From: Synergistaceae bacterium UBA5560
Lineage (GTDB): Bacteria > Synergistota > Synergistia > Synergistales > Aminiphilaceae
Assembly (NCBI GenBank): GCA_002425685.1
Contig: DIMS01000084.1
Coordinates: forward strand, 7,015 to 62,200
Length of the DNA stretch: 55,186 nt
Reading direction: 5' to 3'
A program made the position numbers and the translations under genes. Positions 25,294 to 33,444 of this stretch are shown piece after piece; position 1 is the first letter of the stretch; every line of letters starts with the position of its first letter. The notes beneath the pieces are model-generated. The model was given only the letters and a program-made list of their open reading frames with translations, did not search any database and had not been told where the DNA came from.

Positions 25294-27420
25294 TTATTCG
25301 GCGGATTCCTTTTCCTGCAATGCGTCGCAGTCCTCGTTTTTCTGCACGCGATAGATGGTCGTTCCGGAGGGGGGATGAGAAAAAACCCTTTCGAGCACCC
25401 TGTTGAGGAGCACTTCGTTCACCTTGAACTCCCTCCGGGTCTCCCCGTCGACGAGAACGTATCCGATGCGGTTTTCCGCAAGAAGCGCCTTCACCGCCTC
25501 GGGATCGGTTCCCTCGAAGATCTTCTTGACGATCCGATCCCTGGCCGCGGTGGGGTACCCAGCCGACCATGCGTAGTACTGCCAGCCATTGTAGAGTTTT
25601 CTCCCCGCAGCCAGGAGGGGATGCATGTAGTAGTTCTTCGTGAGGACCAGCTCGTCCGGCCCGATATGCTCCAGCGCCCAGAGCTTCACCGGATCCTGCT
25701 CTCTGATCCGCACCGCCCGGGCGGGGTCGTTGATGTTGTGCACCGCCCGGAGATCCACCACGCCCGTCACGGTGAGAACGGCGAGAAGCAGCACCCCGAG
25801 AAGGCGTGTCGCCCGCTCGCGAAAGAGTGTCGCCAGAAGAAACGCCACGGGAATGTTCGCCAGAAAAACCGCGATCTGGATATATTTGTGGTTCACCACG
25901 ATGTCCGGAGTGAGCTGCACGAAGTTGGCGAAGAGAAAGGGCGCTCCCGCCGCGGCCAGAAAGACCGCGACACCCGAGAGGGGCAGGGCAAGTGACGCGA
26001 GCACGGCGAAGGGGAGAACGCCGAAGAGTTCCAGATAGTACCGGAAGACACCGTAGTTCGTCTTGACCGGCGCAACGAAGCCGAGAAAGAATTTCGGGGC
26101 CACGGCGGGGACATCGCCCAGAAAGAACGCCCCCTGCAGTTTGGCGAGCGCGAGGGCGAGAGCGGCCAGCAGCAGATATTCCAGGCGATGTTTCGAGAAG
26201 AGGGCGAACACGAAGAGCACGAGAAGAGCCGCGATGAAGACCGCCCCGTTCCAGAAGGCGGACATTCCCAGGAGCACTCCCAGAGCGCACCCTCTCCGGA
26301 GATCGCCGGGGATCCAGGCATCTCTCGCGAGCAGTAGCTCTCCGACGCGTTCGGAGAAGCGCCCCCGCCGAAGCCGGTCCATCATGACCGCGAAGGTGGG
26401 GAGCATGCAGAGCAGGACGAACAGCAGCAGCGCCACCGCGAAGGGAAAGTGCCTCTGGTTCACGAAGACGTTCTGGTTCCAGAGGCCCCAGTGTTCATAG
26501 GGGGTTTTTCCGATGTGCTCGCTCACGCGGAGGATGCGATGCCACAAATCGGAAAAGGACGTCGCCTCTCCGGCAAAGGTGAAGAAGGCCCAGGAGCTTC
26601 GGAAGAAGGCGAGAACGCAGGAGAGGAGAGCCGCAATTCGGTCTCCGCAGAGGGCGACGGTAAGACTGAAAAGAAGGGCGATCATGGCGACGAAGGCGAG
26701 GATGCTCGTGAGGTTCAGCGCGAGGGCGAGGGGCATGCCCAGATATTCCAGGTTCCCTGTGAGAAACTGGAAAAGAAAGTGATAGCGCACGGTCCCGTCG
26801 GCGAAATAGACGTACTCGGTGGGGAAATTCGCTCCCAGTGAAAAGGAGCGGATCATGGACACGTGCGTCACGAGATCGCTGAAGGCGGACACGCCAAGAG
26901 CCAGATCGCCCCTGCTCTCGAAGCAGGTGCGAAAATCCAGATACCCCATCCCCAGGGCGGCGACGAGGAGGACGCTCATCTCAAGTTTCGAGGCCGAAAG
27001 TTCTCCGAGGATGTCCCCGGCGTTCCATCCGTGGGCTCCGGAAAAGAGCCACCTCCGTCGCAGAAGCCAGACGGAGAGCACGGTACCGAAGAACAGGAAA
27101 GCCAGCACGTTCGCCCAGAGGAGCGGCGCGGCGGTCCTCCGCAGGGCGTAGGCGGCAAGATAGACGAACCAGGTGACGCAAAGCGTCCCGGAAATCCATG
27201 ACGCCGGAAGGAGCACCATCCACCGTCGGACCGCTTGTCCTCCGTATTTCGACAGACCGCTCTCCACTCCCCGGCCTTCCATCCCGGTTTCGTTTTCTCG
27301 GCACCTCCGGAGGAGGCGATGGACGTTCAGACCGTCGTCCCAAAGGGAGGGCAGCATTTCCCGGAGAAAGACGAATCCCACGGCGGTACAGAGGCAGAGA
27401 AAAAGAAAACCGGACAGCAT
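25294..27420 (-). CDS. Large polytopic membrane protein, possible GT-C-like glycosyltransferase
   Basis: A 708-residue membrane protein with about 12-14 hydrophobic helices and a C-terminal soluble region (about 595-700). I do not recognise a named family. The plan (helices, then a soluble domain with YGWQYYAWSAGYPT-type aromatic stretches) and the loop VRYHFLFQFLTGNLEYLG recall GT-C enzymes and the DUF2298 protein in the same region. It starts one base after the stop of the GT2 gene at 27422 and is followed by another GT2, so a role in lipid-linked sugar transfer is my inference. Confidence 0.75.
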   Translation of the reverse strand: MLSGFLFLCLCTAVGFVFLREMLPSLWDDGLNVHRLLRRCRENETGMEGRGVESGLSKYGGQAVRRWMVLLPASWISGTLCVTWFVYLAAYALRRTAAPLLWANVLAFLFFGTVLSVWLLRRRWLFSGAHGWNAGDILGELSASKLEMSVLLVAALGMGYLDFRTCFESRGDLALGVSAFSDLVTHVSMIRSFSLGANFPTEYVYFADGTVRYHFLFQFLTGNLEYLGMPLALALNLTSILAFVAMIALLFSLTVALCGDRIAALLSCVLAFFRSSWAFFTFAGEATSFSDLWHRILRVSEHIGKTPYEHWGLWNQNVFVNQRHFPFAVALLLFVLLCMLPTFAVMMDRLRRGRFSERVGELLLARDAWIPGDLRRGCALGVLLGMSAFWNGAVFIAALLVLFVFALFSKHRLEYLLLAALALALAKLQGAFFLGDVPAVAPKFFLGFVAPVKTNYGVFRYYLELFGVLPFAVLASLALPLSGVAVFLAAAGAPFLFANFVQLTPDIVVNHKYIQIAVFLANIPVAFLLATLFRERATRLLGVLLLAVLTVTGVVDLRAVHNINDPARAVRIREQDPVKLWALEHIGPDELVLTKNYYMHPLLAAGRKLYNGWQYYAWSAGYPTAARDRIVKKIFEGTDPEAVKALLAENRIGYVLVDGETRREFKVNEVLLNRVLERVFSHPPSGTTIYRVQKNEDCDALQEKESAE

Positions 27421-27421
27421 C

Positions 27422-28372
27422 TCAGTCGGGTTCCCCGGAATCTTTCCCGGCGGAGGCGGTGGCCTCGGCGATCACGTACCGGGGCCTGTGCTTCACCTCG
27501 TCGAAGATCCTGGCGATGTAGATACCGATGATGCCCAGGCTCATCATGAGAATGCTTCCGATGAGCAACTGGAGCAGGATCACCGTGGTGAATCCGTCCA
27601 CCGCAAGCCCCCGCACTTTGTTGGCCAAGGTCTGCGCGCCGAGAACTCCGGCGAAGAGGAAGAGAAAGAGGCCCAATATCGTAACGACGTGCAACGGTGC
27701 CGAGGTGAAGGAAGAGATGGCATCCACGGCGAGCCGGATCAGCTTGAAAGCCGACCAACCGCTCCGCCCCGCCCCGCGCTCTCCCACGGCAAAGGGAACA
27801 GTGGCACGCCGGAAACCGAGCCACGCGGACATGCCGCGGAAAAAAGTGCGGCTCTCGCCCATCCGCTTCCAGGCGGCCACCACCTTGGCGTCGAGGAGCT
27901 TGAAATCCGAACCGTTTTCGAAGGAAAACCCCGAGAGGCGCTCAAGAATCCAGTAGAAGGAACCAGCCAGAAGGCGATAGGAAAGGCTCTCCTTTCCCCG
28001 ACTGGTCTTCACGCCCTCCACTACGTCATATCCCTCCCGCCAGAGGGCGACCATGCGGGGAAGCACATCCGGCGGATGCTGCAGGTCCGCGTCCATGATG
28101 AGACAGGAAACGCCTTCGGCGAGATCCAGCCCGGCGCAGAGCGCCGCCTCCTTGCCGAAGTTTCGGCTGAGGCGCACACCCCGGAGGTGCGGCTTGTCAT
28201 CGGCGAGTTTCGAAATGGCCTGCCACGAACCATCCGCGGATCCGTCGTCCACGAGAAGAAAACGGTACCGCAGATCAGAACAATCCCCGAGAGCCGCCTC
28301 GACGGCAGCCACCGTTCGTGCGATCTGTTCGGCCTCGTTGTAGACGGGGATCACGACGGCGAGTTCACGCAT
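27422..28372 (-). CDS. Polyprenyl-phosphate-type glycosyltransferase, GT2 (DPM1/GtrB-like)
   Basis: Second GtrB-like enzyme, 316 residues: LAVVIPVYNEAEQI (4-17), LLVDDGSADGSW (39-50), the metal site LIMDADLQHPPDVL (91-104) and two C-terminal helices. It is a clear relative of the protein at 24124 but not a close copy. ATG at 28372 has AAGGAGG upstream. The frame is open much further upstream, and that extra part covers a decayed transporter fragment described separately. First gene of the set GT2 - membrane protein - GT2. Confidence 0.9.
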   Translation of the reverse strand: MRELAVVIPVYNEAEQIARTVAAVEAALGDCSDLRYRFLLVDDGSADGSWQAISKLADDKPHLRGVRLSRNFGKEAALCAGLDLAEGVSCLIMDADLQHPPDVLPRMVALWREGYDVVEGVKTSRGKESLSYRLLAGSFYWILERLSGFSFENGSDFKLLDAKVVAAWKRMGESRTFFRGMSAWLGFRRATVPFAVGERGAGRSGWSAFKLIRLAVDAISSFTSAPLHVVTILGLFLFLFAGVLGAQTLANKVRGLAVDGFTTVILLQLLIGSILMMSLGIIGIYIARIFDEVKHRPRYVIAEATASAGKDSGEPD

Positions 28373-28453
28373 CTCCCGAACCTCCTTCCGGAACCAAAAG
28401 CCTCCGCTTCTGCGGGACAGCGTATCTCCCCGGCAAGGCTTCCACACGCCGCG

Positions 28454-28540
28454 CCCGATGTGCTTCCTCATCGTCAGGGGGGAAACCCCGCTGAGACACC
28501 TCCACGCCAGCAGGAGACCGTGGGTGACAGATCCGCCTCG
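28454..28540 (-). pseudogene. Remnant of a small DMT transporter gene
   Basis: The translation GGSVTHGLLLAWRCLSG and the following VSPLTM match GGFVTYSLLLARMHLSV and VYPLMM of the intact gene at 28667-29011 (its part at 28772-28855) in the same frame; about four in five bases agree over some 72 bases by eye. No start codon, ribosome binding site or flanking helices remain. It reads as the leftover of a tandem duplicate. The rest of the 294-base gap (28373-28666) holds nothing else I can name. Confidence 0.65.
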
Positions 28541-28666
28541 GATATCTTCCCTCTCCGACGAAAAGGCGCCTTCCATCCCGCCAGCAAGGGAAACGCCGAC
28601 AAAGACATCACCCCATTCTTTCTTTCGACTTTGGCGGCAATATCCCTCTGTGAAGAGCACGACGGA

Positions 28667-29011
28667 CTATCTGGTGAGACACCAGACTCCCGCCACGACG
28701 AGCACCAGGCCAACGCCTTTCACAAGACTGAAGGTCTCCCCGAAACAGAACACCGCCACGAACGAGATCCCCGCGGCGATGCTTCCCATCATCAGGGGGT
28801 AGACCACGCTCAGATGCATCCTCGCCAGCAGGAGACTGTAGGTGACGAATCCGCCGCCGAAACAGGCCACCGCCGCGTAGATCTGCCAGGTGCGCAGCAT
28901 GTGCAGCACCGCACCTCCCACCTCGCCGGAGGCACCGCGCATGCCGATCTTGATGAAGACGCTCGCCAGAACGTTGAGAATCAAATTGAGAACGAGCATG
29001 AAAACAGTCAT
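28667..29011 (-). CDS. Small four-helix drug/metabolite transporter (SMR/ArnE-ArnF-like)
   Basis: A 114-residue protein of four predicted helices, the size of EmrE or of the ArnE/ArnF subunits that flip undecaprenyl-phosphate-aminoarabinose. The charged glutamate of EmrE in helix 1 is not present (LNVLASVFIKIGM), which favours an ArnE/F-like or general DMT role over drug export. ATG at 29011 has GGAGAAG upstream. It lies upstream of the GT2 set on the same strand, separated by a decayed copy of itself, so a flippase role for a lipid-linked sugar is possible. Confidence 0.8.
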   Translation of the reverse strand: MTVFMLVLNLILNVLASVFIKIGMRGASGEVGGAVLHMLRTWQIYAAVACFGGGFVTYSLLLARMHLSVVYPLMMGSIAAGISFVAVFCFGETFSLVKGVGLVLVVAGVWCLTR

Positions 29012-29318
29012 ACGTCTCTTCTCCCTCGGGTTCGTCTGCGCACTCCGCTCCGGCGGGCACCGCCGCACCCCGTTCCGAATCCACCCGCATATCGTATTGC
29101 GTCCGTGAGCGGAAACATGGTACCACGGGCGATCAGGGAAGAACGTGCCCGTCCCTCTCTTCGGAAGTTTTTGCGGAGAGAACAGAACAATGGCTCTCTC
29201 ATGATCATGGCTGTTGGTTCGGGACACAAGGGATTGTACGCGATATCATGAAGGGGAAACAAGAGAAGACGTTCAAAACCGTCCCATCGTCGGACGCGCT
29301 GAAGGAGGCAACATCTGC
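29012..29318. other. Divergent intergenic region
   Basis: 307 bases between two DMT-superfamily genes that point away from each other. It must hold both promoters, but I find no hexamer pair good enough to call, and no gene. Confidence 0.5.
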
Positions 29319-30263
29319 ATGTACGTGCTGGGCATTCTTGCGGCACTCACCAGCGCCGCCATCTGGGGTCTCATCGGCCCCACTTTCCGCGGCCTCTACG
29401 CCTTCGGCGTCGAACCGATCACCGTGGGACTCGTGCGGGGTACCGGCGCCGCCCTGTGCGTCGCCGTCTTCGCCCTGGTGCGGTACCGGGACTCCTTCCG
29501 GGAACTGTTCCGACAACTCCCATACCGCATTGCCAGCGGTCTTTTCGGAGTCGTCGGCGTCTACCTTCTCAGCAACATCGGCATGGTGCGCATCCCTATC
29601 GGCTTTGCCACCGTTCTCTTCTATACGTCTCCCCTCTGGGTCATCGCCATGGCAGCCATCTGGGGAAAGGAGTCCCTCACGCGGATCCGTCTCGTCGCTC
29701 TGGTCCTGGGCCTGGGGGGCGTGTGGTTCGCCGTCGGAGGAGTCGCACCGGGCCATCTCGATCTCGTGGGCATTCTCTGCATGCTTCTCTCGGGGTTTTC
29801 CTACGCAGCGTTCATTCTGAACGGAAAATACGGCCTGGGAAGAACCGACCCCTTCGCCAACTACTTCGCCACGTTCTTCTGGGGGGCAGTGCTCATGTGG
29901 TGCATCGCCGTCCCGACGGGGTCCCTCGCCTGCCTGCAGGAACTCCCCCTCAAGGGGTGGCTCCTTCTGGCCTACGTGGTGGCCATTCCCACGCTCCTGG
30001 CTTACGGCATCCTTCTGGCGGCGCTGAAGGTCATTCCCGGAACGGTGGCGTCCATCCTCTCCACGGCAGAGCTGGCTTTCGCCATCTTCTGGAGCGGTAT
30101 TCTCCTGGGGGAACACGCCTCTCTCCAGACCATTCTGGGCGCCGTCGCCATCGCCGGCGCCGTGGCCCTGCTCACTCTCGAGGGCTCGGACAACTCACTG
30201 GAGGCCCTGAAACGCTTCTTCTCCCGGGGGAAGAAAGCCTCCTCGTTGTCCAAGGAGTCCTGA
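29319..30263 (+). CDS. EamA-family transporter (DMT superfamily)
   Basis: Ten-helix exporter or importer of 314 residues made of two EamA repeats: TSAAIWGLIGPTFRGL in the first and CMLLSGFSYAAFILNG in the second, ending VASILSTAELAFAIFWSGIL and LGEHAS, the typical EamA end. Members export amino acids, purines or related metabolites; the substrate is not predictable. ATG at 29319 has AAGGAGG at 29302-29308. A stretch of charged residues closes the protein. It converges on the amidohydrolase gene with a hairpin between them. Confidence 0.88.
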   Translation: MYVLGILAALTSAAIWGLIGPTFRGLYAFGVEPITVGLVRGTGAALCVAVFALVRYRDSFRELFRQLPYRIASGLFGVVGVYLLSNIGMVRIPIGFATVLFYTSPLWVIAMAAIWGKESLTRIRLVALVLGLGGVWFAVGGVAPGHLDLVGILCMLLSGFSYAAFILNGKYGLGRTDPFANYFATFFWGAVLMWCIAVPTGSLACLQELPLKGWLLLAYVVAIPTLLAYGILLAALKVIPGTVASILSTAELAFAIFWSGILLGEHASLQTILGAVAIAGAVALLTLEGSDNSLEALKRFFSRGKKASSLSKES

Positions 30264-30265
30264 TC

Positions 30266-30292
30266 GCAAGGGAAGGCGTCGCCCTCCCTTGC
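30266..30292. terminator. Hairpin between convergent EamA and amidohydrolase genes
   Basis: GCAAGGGAAGGC (30266-30277) and GCCCTCCCTTGC (30281-30292) pair with one mismatch around a short loop, in the 35 bases between the two stop codons. Confidence 0.55.
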
Positions 30293-30298
30293 CTCTCG

Positions 30299-31948
30299 TC
30301 AACGCGTGCGCTCAAAGAGTAGCTCTCCGCCGCGATAGGTGCGCCAGACACGAACATTCCCCAGTTTCTCCGGATCCATCTCCCAGGGGTCATCCTCAAG
30401 AAGAAGAAAATCCGCCAGCATGCCCGGTTCGAGCCGCCCCGCCTCATCGAGGCCCACCGCCTCGGCGGCGTTTTTCGTGAACAGGGCGAGCGCCTCGTCG
30501 AGAGTCAGTTTCTGCTCCGGACCCCACCCTCCTGCGGGCGTCCGCTCCAGGGCACGCACCCGGTTCACCGCCGCTTCCACGCCGAGCCACGGATTGGGAT
30601 GGGCGGCGGGACAGTCGGAGCTGCCCGTGACGAGCAGGTCTTCGTCGAGAAGCGATCTCCAGGCGTAGGAGAAGGGACGTACCGGCCCGGGAAGATTTGC
30701 CTCGGCAATGTCGATTTCGTCGGCGAGAAAGCGTGGCTGCACGTCCGCCGCAAGCCCGAGGGCGCGCATGCGTTTCCGCTGGCCCGGCCGCACCACGTAG
30801 CAGTGGATGACGCGATGCCGCAGGTCCGACCTGGGGAACGTGCGTTGGGCACGCTCGAAGGCATCCAGGATCTGGTCGAGGGCCCGATCACCGATGCAGT
30901 GCACCGCGATCTGCACCCCCCGCTGCTGGGCGTCACGGAAAAGGGCGTAGAGTTCCTCGTCACCGTAGGCGAGCAGTCCCCGATATCCGCTCGTCTCCTC
31001 TCCGGGGTAGACGAAGCTCATGGCTCCCGTGCGAGCGCAGAAGCCACCGTCGGCAAAGAGTTTGAGCCCTCCGAAACGAAGCAGGGAAGAGCCGAAGCCC
31101 GATTGCATGCCGAAAGGCGGAAGGCTGTTCGTGTGGACTACCACGCGCTGGAGCTGCCTTCCCCGACGCTGCAGCTCCTGATACGCTCCCAGGGACTCCA
31201 CGATGCCGATATGTTCCGCCGAAGTCGTGTTGAAGGAGGTGATGCCGAAGGAGGCCCATTCCTCCATCATTCGGCCCATCCCTTCGAGCAACGCCTCCTC
31301 GTCGCCTCCTGCGGCCCGATAGGCCCGGTACAGGCGGTCCGCACCACTCTCGAGGACCACCCCCGTGAGAGTTCCCTCCGCATCGCGCTGAAACCCCTCG
31401 GGAAGGTCCGGTGCATCCAGCACTCCTGCGGCACGCAGCGCGGGAGTGTTGGCGCAATGAGCATGGTAACAGAGCCTGGTGAGCAGGACGGGATTGGGAA
31501 TCCTGTCGAGTTCGCGCCGCTCGGGCAATCGTTTCTCGGCGAAACGGTTGTGATCGAAGTGCATGCCCCTCACCCACGCCGAAAGGGGAAGCGTTTCCGC
31601 CCTGCGGGACAGGCGCTCCACAACCTCCTCGAGCGTCGCGCAGGAGCCGAGATCCACGGCGGTCCGCCCCTCCACGGCGGCGGCAAAATGCACATGGGCA
31701 TCGACGATGCCGGGAATCACCCGTCGCCCCGCCGCGTCCACCTGTTCCGCCATTCCGGCGAGAGGGTGCCTTGCCACCTCGTCATCCTTTCCCACGGCGA
31801 CGATCCGTTCCCCCCAGGTCAGAAGGGATTCGCTCTCACCCGAATCCGTTCCGGGAGAGACGATTCGCCCCCTCCGGAGCCAAAGCGTCCGAGAAGAAGC
31901 TTGCACCCCCCCCCGGAGGGAACCGTCACAACTTTTTCGAAACGGCAT
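30299..31948 (-). CDS. Amidohydrolase family protein (YtcJ-like, amidohydrolase 3)
   Basis: Metal-dependent hydrolase of 549 residues in the YtcJ group, which acts on amides, formamides or cyclic imides; the substrate is unknown. Visible metal-site elements are PGIVDAHVHF (HxH), AVHCIGDRALDQ and HRVIHCYVV (His), and SSDCPAAHPNPWLG (Asp). ATG at 31948 follows GGGAGG nine bases upstream; an earlier in-frame start would add unrelated sequence. A TATAAT -10 element lies about 70 bases before it. Being a cytoplasmic enzyme next to peptide-uptake genes, it may act on imported amides, but this is speculation. Confidence 0.88.
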   Translation of the reverse strand: MPFRKSCDGSLRGGVQASSRTLWLRRGRIVSPGTDSGESESLLTWGERIVAVGKDDEVARHPLAGMAEQVDAAGRRVIPGIVDAHVHFAAAVEGRTAVDLGSCATLEEVVERLSRRAETLPLSAWVRGMHFDHNRFAEKRLPERRELDRIPNPVLLTRLCYHAHCANTPALRAAGVLDAPDLPEGFQRDAEGTLTGVVLESGADRLYRAYRAAGGDEEALLEGMGRMMEEWASFGITSFNTTSAEHIGIVESLGAYQELQRRGRQLQRVVVHTNSLPPFGMQSGFGSSLLRFGGLKLFADGGFCARTGAMSFVYPGEETSGYRGLLAYGDEELYALFRDAQQRGVQIAVHCIGDRALDQILDAFERAQRTFPRSDLRHRVIHCYVVRPGQRKRMRALGLAADVQPRFLADEIDIAEANLPGPVRPFSYAWRSLLDEDLLVTGSSDCPAAHPNPWLGVEAAVNRVRALERTPAGGWGPEQKLTLDEALALFTKNAAEAVGLDEAGRLEPGMLADFLLLEDDPWEMDPEKLGNVRVWRTYRGGELLFERTR

Positions 31949-32015
31949 AACACGTCGCCTCCCTTTTCTCCATGAGGAACATCCTGTTTCACAAAACCGT
32001 CCACCTGCAGCCCTC

Positions 32016-32021
32016 ATTATA
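32016..32021 (-). promoter_or_regulatory. Consensus -10 element of the amidohydrolase gene
   Basis: TATAAT on the minus strand, 68 bases before the ATG. The -35 region at the right distance (CTCTGG) is poor, so an activator or another sigma contact may be needed. Confidence 0.5.
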
Positions 32022-32232
32022 GTCCACCGCGCTTCCTTCCAGAGGAGCACGTTCCGGTGGACTATCCGGATGATGCAGCAAGATCGCTCTTTTCCTTGAA
32101 GTTTCACGATACTTTCCATGCACACGAGCAGTCACTTTCTTTTCATGGAAGGATCGTCGGGATGTTTTCACCGGCGGGAAATGCATCCCTCCGAGAGGAA
32201 AAGTTCGCATTTAATTTAAAACCTTCCAATTC
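32022..32232. other. Remainder of divergent region, no gene seen
   Basis: Part of the 365-base gap between amidohydrolase and peptidase genes. The end nearest the peptidase is AT-rich and leads into its promoter. Nothing else recognised. Confidence 0.5.
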
Positions 32233-32261
32233 TTGACAAATTTATCGCTCCGTGTTATTTT
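32233..32261 (+). promoter_or_regulatory. Strong promoter of the peptidase-opp operon
   Basis: Perfect -35 TTGACA (32233-32238), 17-base spacer and TATTTT (32256-32261), in an AT-rich region. Transcription would start near 32268. The TTGACA also contains an in-frame TTG, which is why that TTG cannot be the start codon of the peptidase. Confidence 0.8.
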
Positions 32262-32313
32262 TTCCATCAAAGTTGTATCTGAAATATCATGCATCACGAG
32301 GAGGCGAGCTTCC

Positions 32314-33390
32314 ATCGAACGTCTACGACGCTTGCGAAACGAAATCCTTCTCGGCGGCGCGGAAGGACTTTTCATCCTTCGCCCGACGAATCTGCGCTAT
32401 CTCTCTGGATTCACCGGGGCCGATTCCTACGGTCTCGTCACCGAAAAAGACGCCTTTCTCATCACCGATTCGCGCTACACGGAGCAGGCCGCCAAGGAAT
32501 GTCCCCACTTTGAAATCGTGCGCTGGCGCGATCCTTTCCCTCCTCTGGGAGAAACCATCTCCGCTCTCGCCCGGAAAACGGGGCTTGAAAAAATCCGTTT
32601 CGAGCCTTCCTTCGTCAGCTTCGCCCTCTACCGGGAGATCTCCGGCGCGCTCGGAGACGTGGCCTTTCTTCCGGCGGAAAAAGGCGTGGACCTCCTGCGC
32701 TATGTCAAAGACGAGGAGGAACGGACACGCATCGCAAAAGCCGCGGACATCGCCGACAGAGCCTTTGCCACTCTTCTTTCCAAGGTCGTTCCCGGCACGA
32801 CGGAACGAGACCTGGCACGCGATCTGGCCTACGAGATGGAGCTTCTGGGCGCCGAAGGCAAAGCCTTCGACATCATCGTCGCCTCCGGAGAGAACGGGTC
32901 CATGCCCCACGCCATACCCGGCCGTCGCCGACTGAAAAGAGGAGATTTCGTGACGTTCGATTTCGGAGCACTGTACGACGGCTATCGCTCCGACATGACG
33001 CGCACGGTCGTTCTCGGGAAAGCCACACCGCGTCAAAAAGAACTGTACAACCTCGTCCTGGAGGCCCAACAAGCCGGAATCGCAGCCATCAAAGCCGGCG
33101 TTCCCGGACGGGAGGTCGATGCAGCCGCCCGAAGCGTGATCGTCTCCGCCGGTCTGGGCGACGCCTTTTCCCACGGACTCGGCCACGGAGTCGGCCTGGA
33201 TATTCACGAGGAACCGTTCATGAGCGCACGGTGCACGAAAATTCTCGAAAAAGGATGTGTCGTCACCGTCGAGCCCGGCGTGTATCTGAAAGGGTGGGGA
33301 GGAGTACGCATCGAGGACTCCGTTGCCGTCGAGAGCGAGGGGGTGATCATTCTCACGAGAACACCGAAAGAACTGCTCGAACTTGCCTGA
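32314..33390 (+). CDS. Xaa-Pro peptidase (M24), apparent AUC start codon
   Basis: Cytoplasmic M24 metallopeptidase that cleaves peptides before proline, about 358 residues. The N-terminal creatinase domain has RPTNLRYLSGFTGADS; the catalytic domain has the metal ligands in FDFGALYDGYRSDMTR (two Asp), GHGVGLDIHEEP (His), VTVEPGVYLKG (Glu) and RIEDSVAV (Glu). No ATG or GTG start exists in frame at the expected place. GAGGAGG (32298-32304) is followed after nine bases by ATC at 32314, which would give the family-typical beginning ERLRRLRNEI. TTG at 32332 is the alternative, but its spacing is 27 bases. First gene before oppABCDF. Confidence 0.85.
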   Translation: MERLRRLRNEILLGGAEGLFILRPTNLRYLSGFTGADSYGLVTEKDAFLITDSRYTEQAAKECPHFEIVRWRDPFPPLGETISALARKTGLEKIRFEPSFVSFALYREISGALGDVAFLPAEKGVDLLRYVKDEEERTRIAKAADIADRAFATLLSKVVPGTTERDLARDLAYEMELLGAEGKAFDIIVASGENGSMPHAIPGRRRLKRGDFVTFDFGALYDGYRSDMTRTVVLGKATPRQKELYNLVLEAQQAGIAAIKAGVPGREVDAAARSVIVSAGLGDAFSHGLGHGVGLDIHEEPFMSARCTKILEKGCVVTVEPGVYLKGWGGVRIEDSVAVESEGVIILTRTPKELLELA

Positions 33391-33444
33391 GACGTTTCCT
33401 TTCACGGAAAAATCAGCATGAACGTGGAGAAAGGAGTGTCACCC

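Noticed and set aside
24035..26290. A 751-codon open frame on the minus strand
   Set aside because: Shadow of the GT2 and large membrane protein genes in another frame; Arg/Gly/His-rich without motifs.
27173..29251. A 692-codon open frame on the plus strand
   Set aside because: Antisense to the GT2 and DMT genes, which show full catalytic motifs and starts.
32233..32235. TTG as the start codon of the Xaa-Pro peptidase
   Set aside because: It is part of a perfect TTGACA -35 hexamer and has no ribosome binding site, so it would lie upstream of the transcription start.
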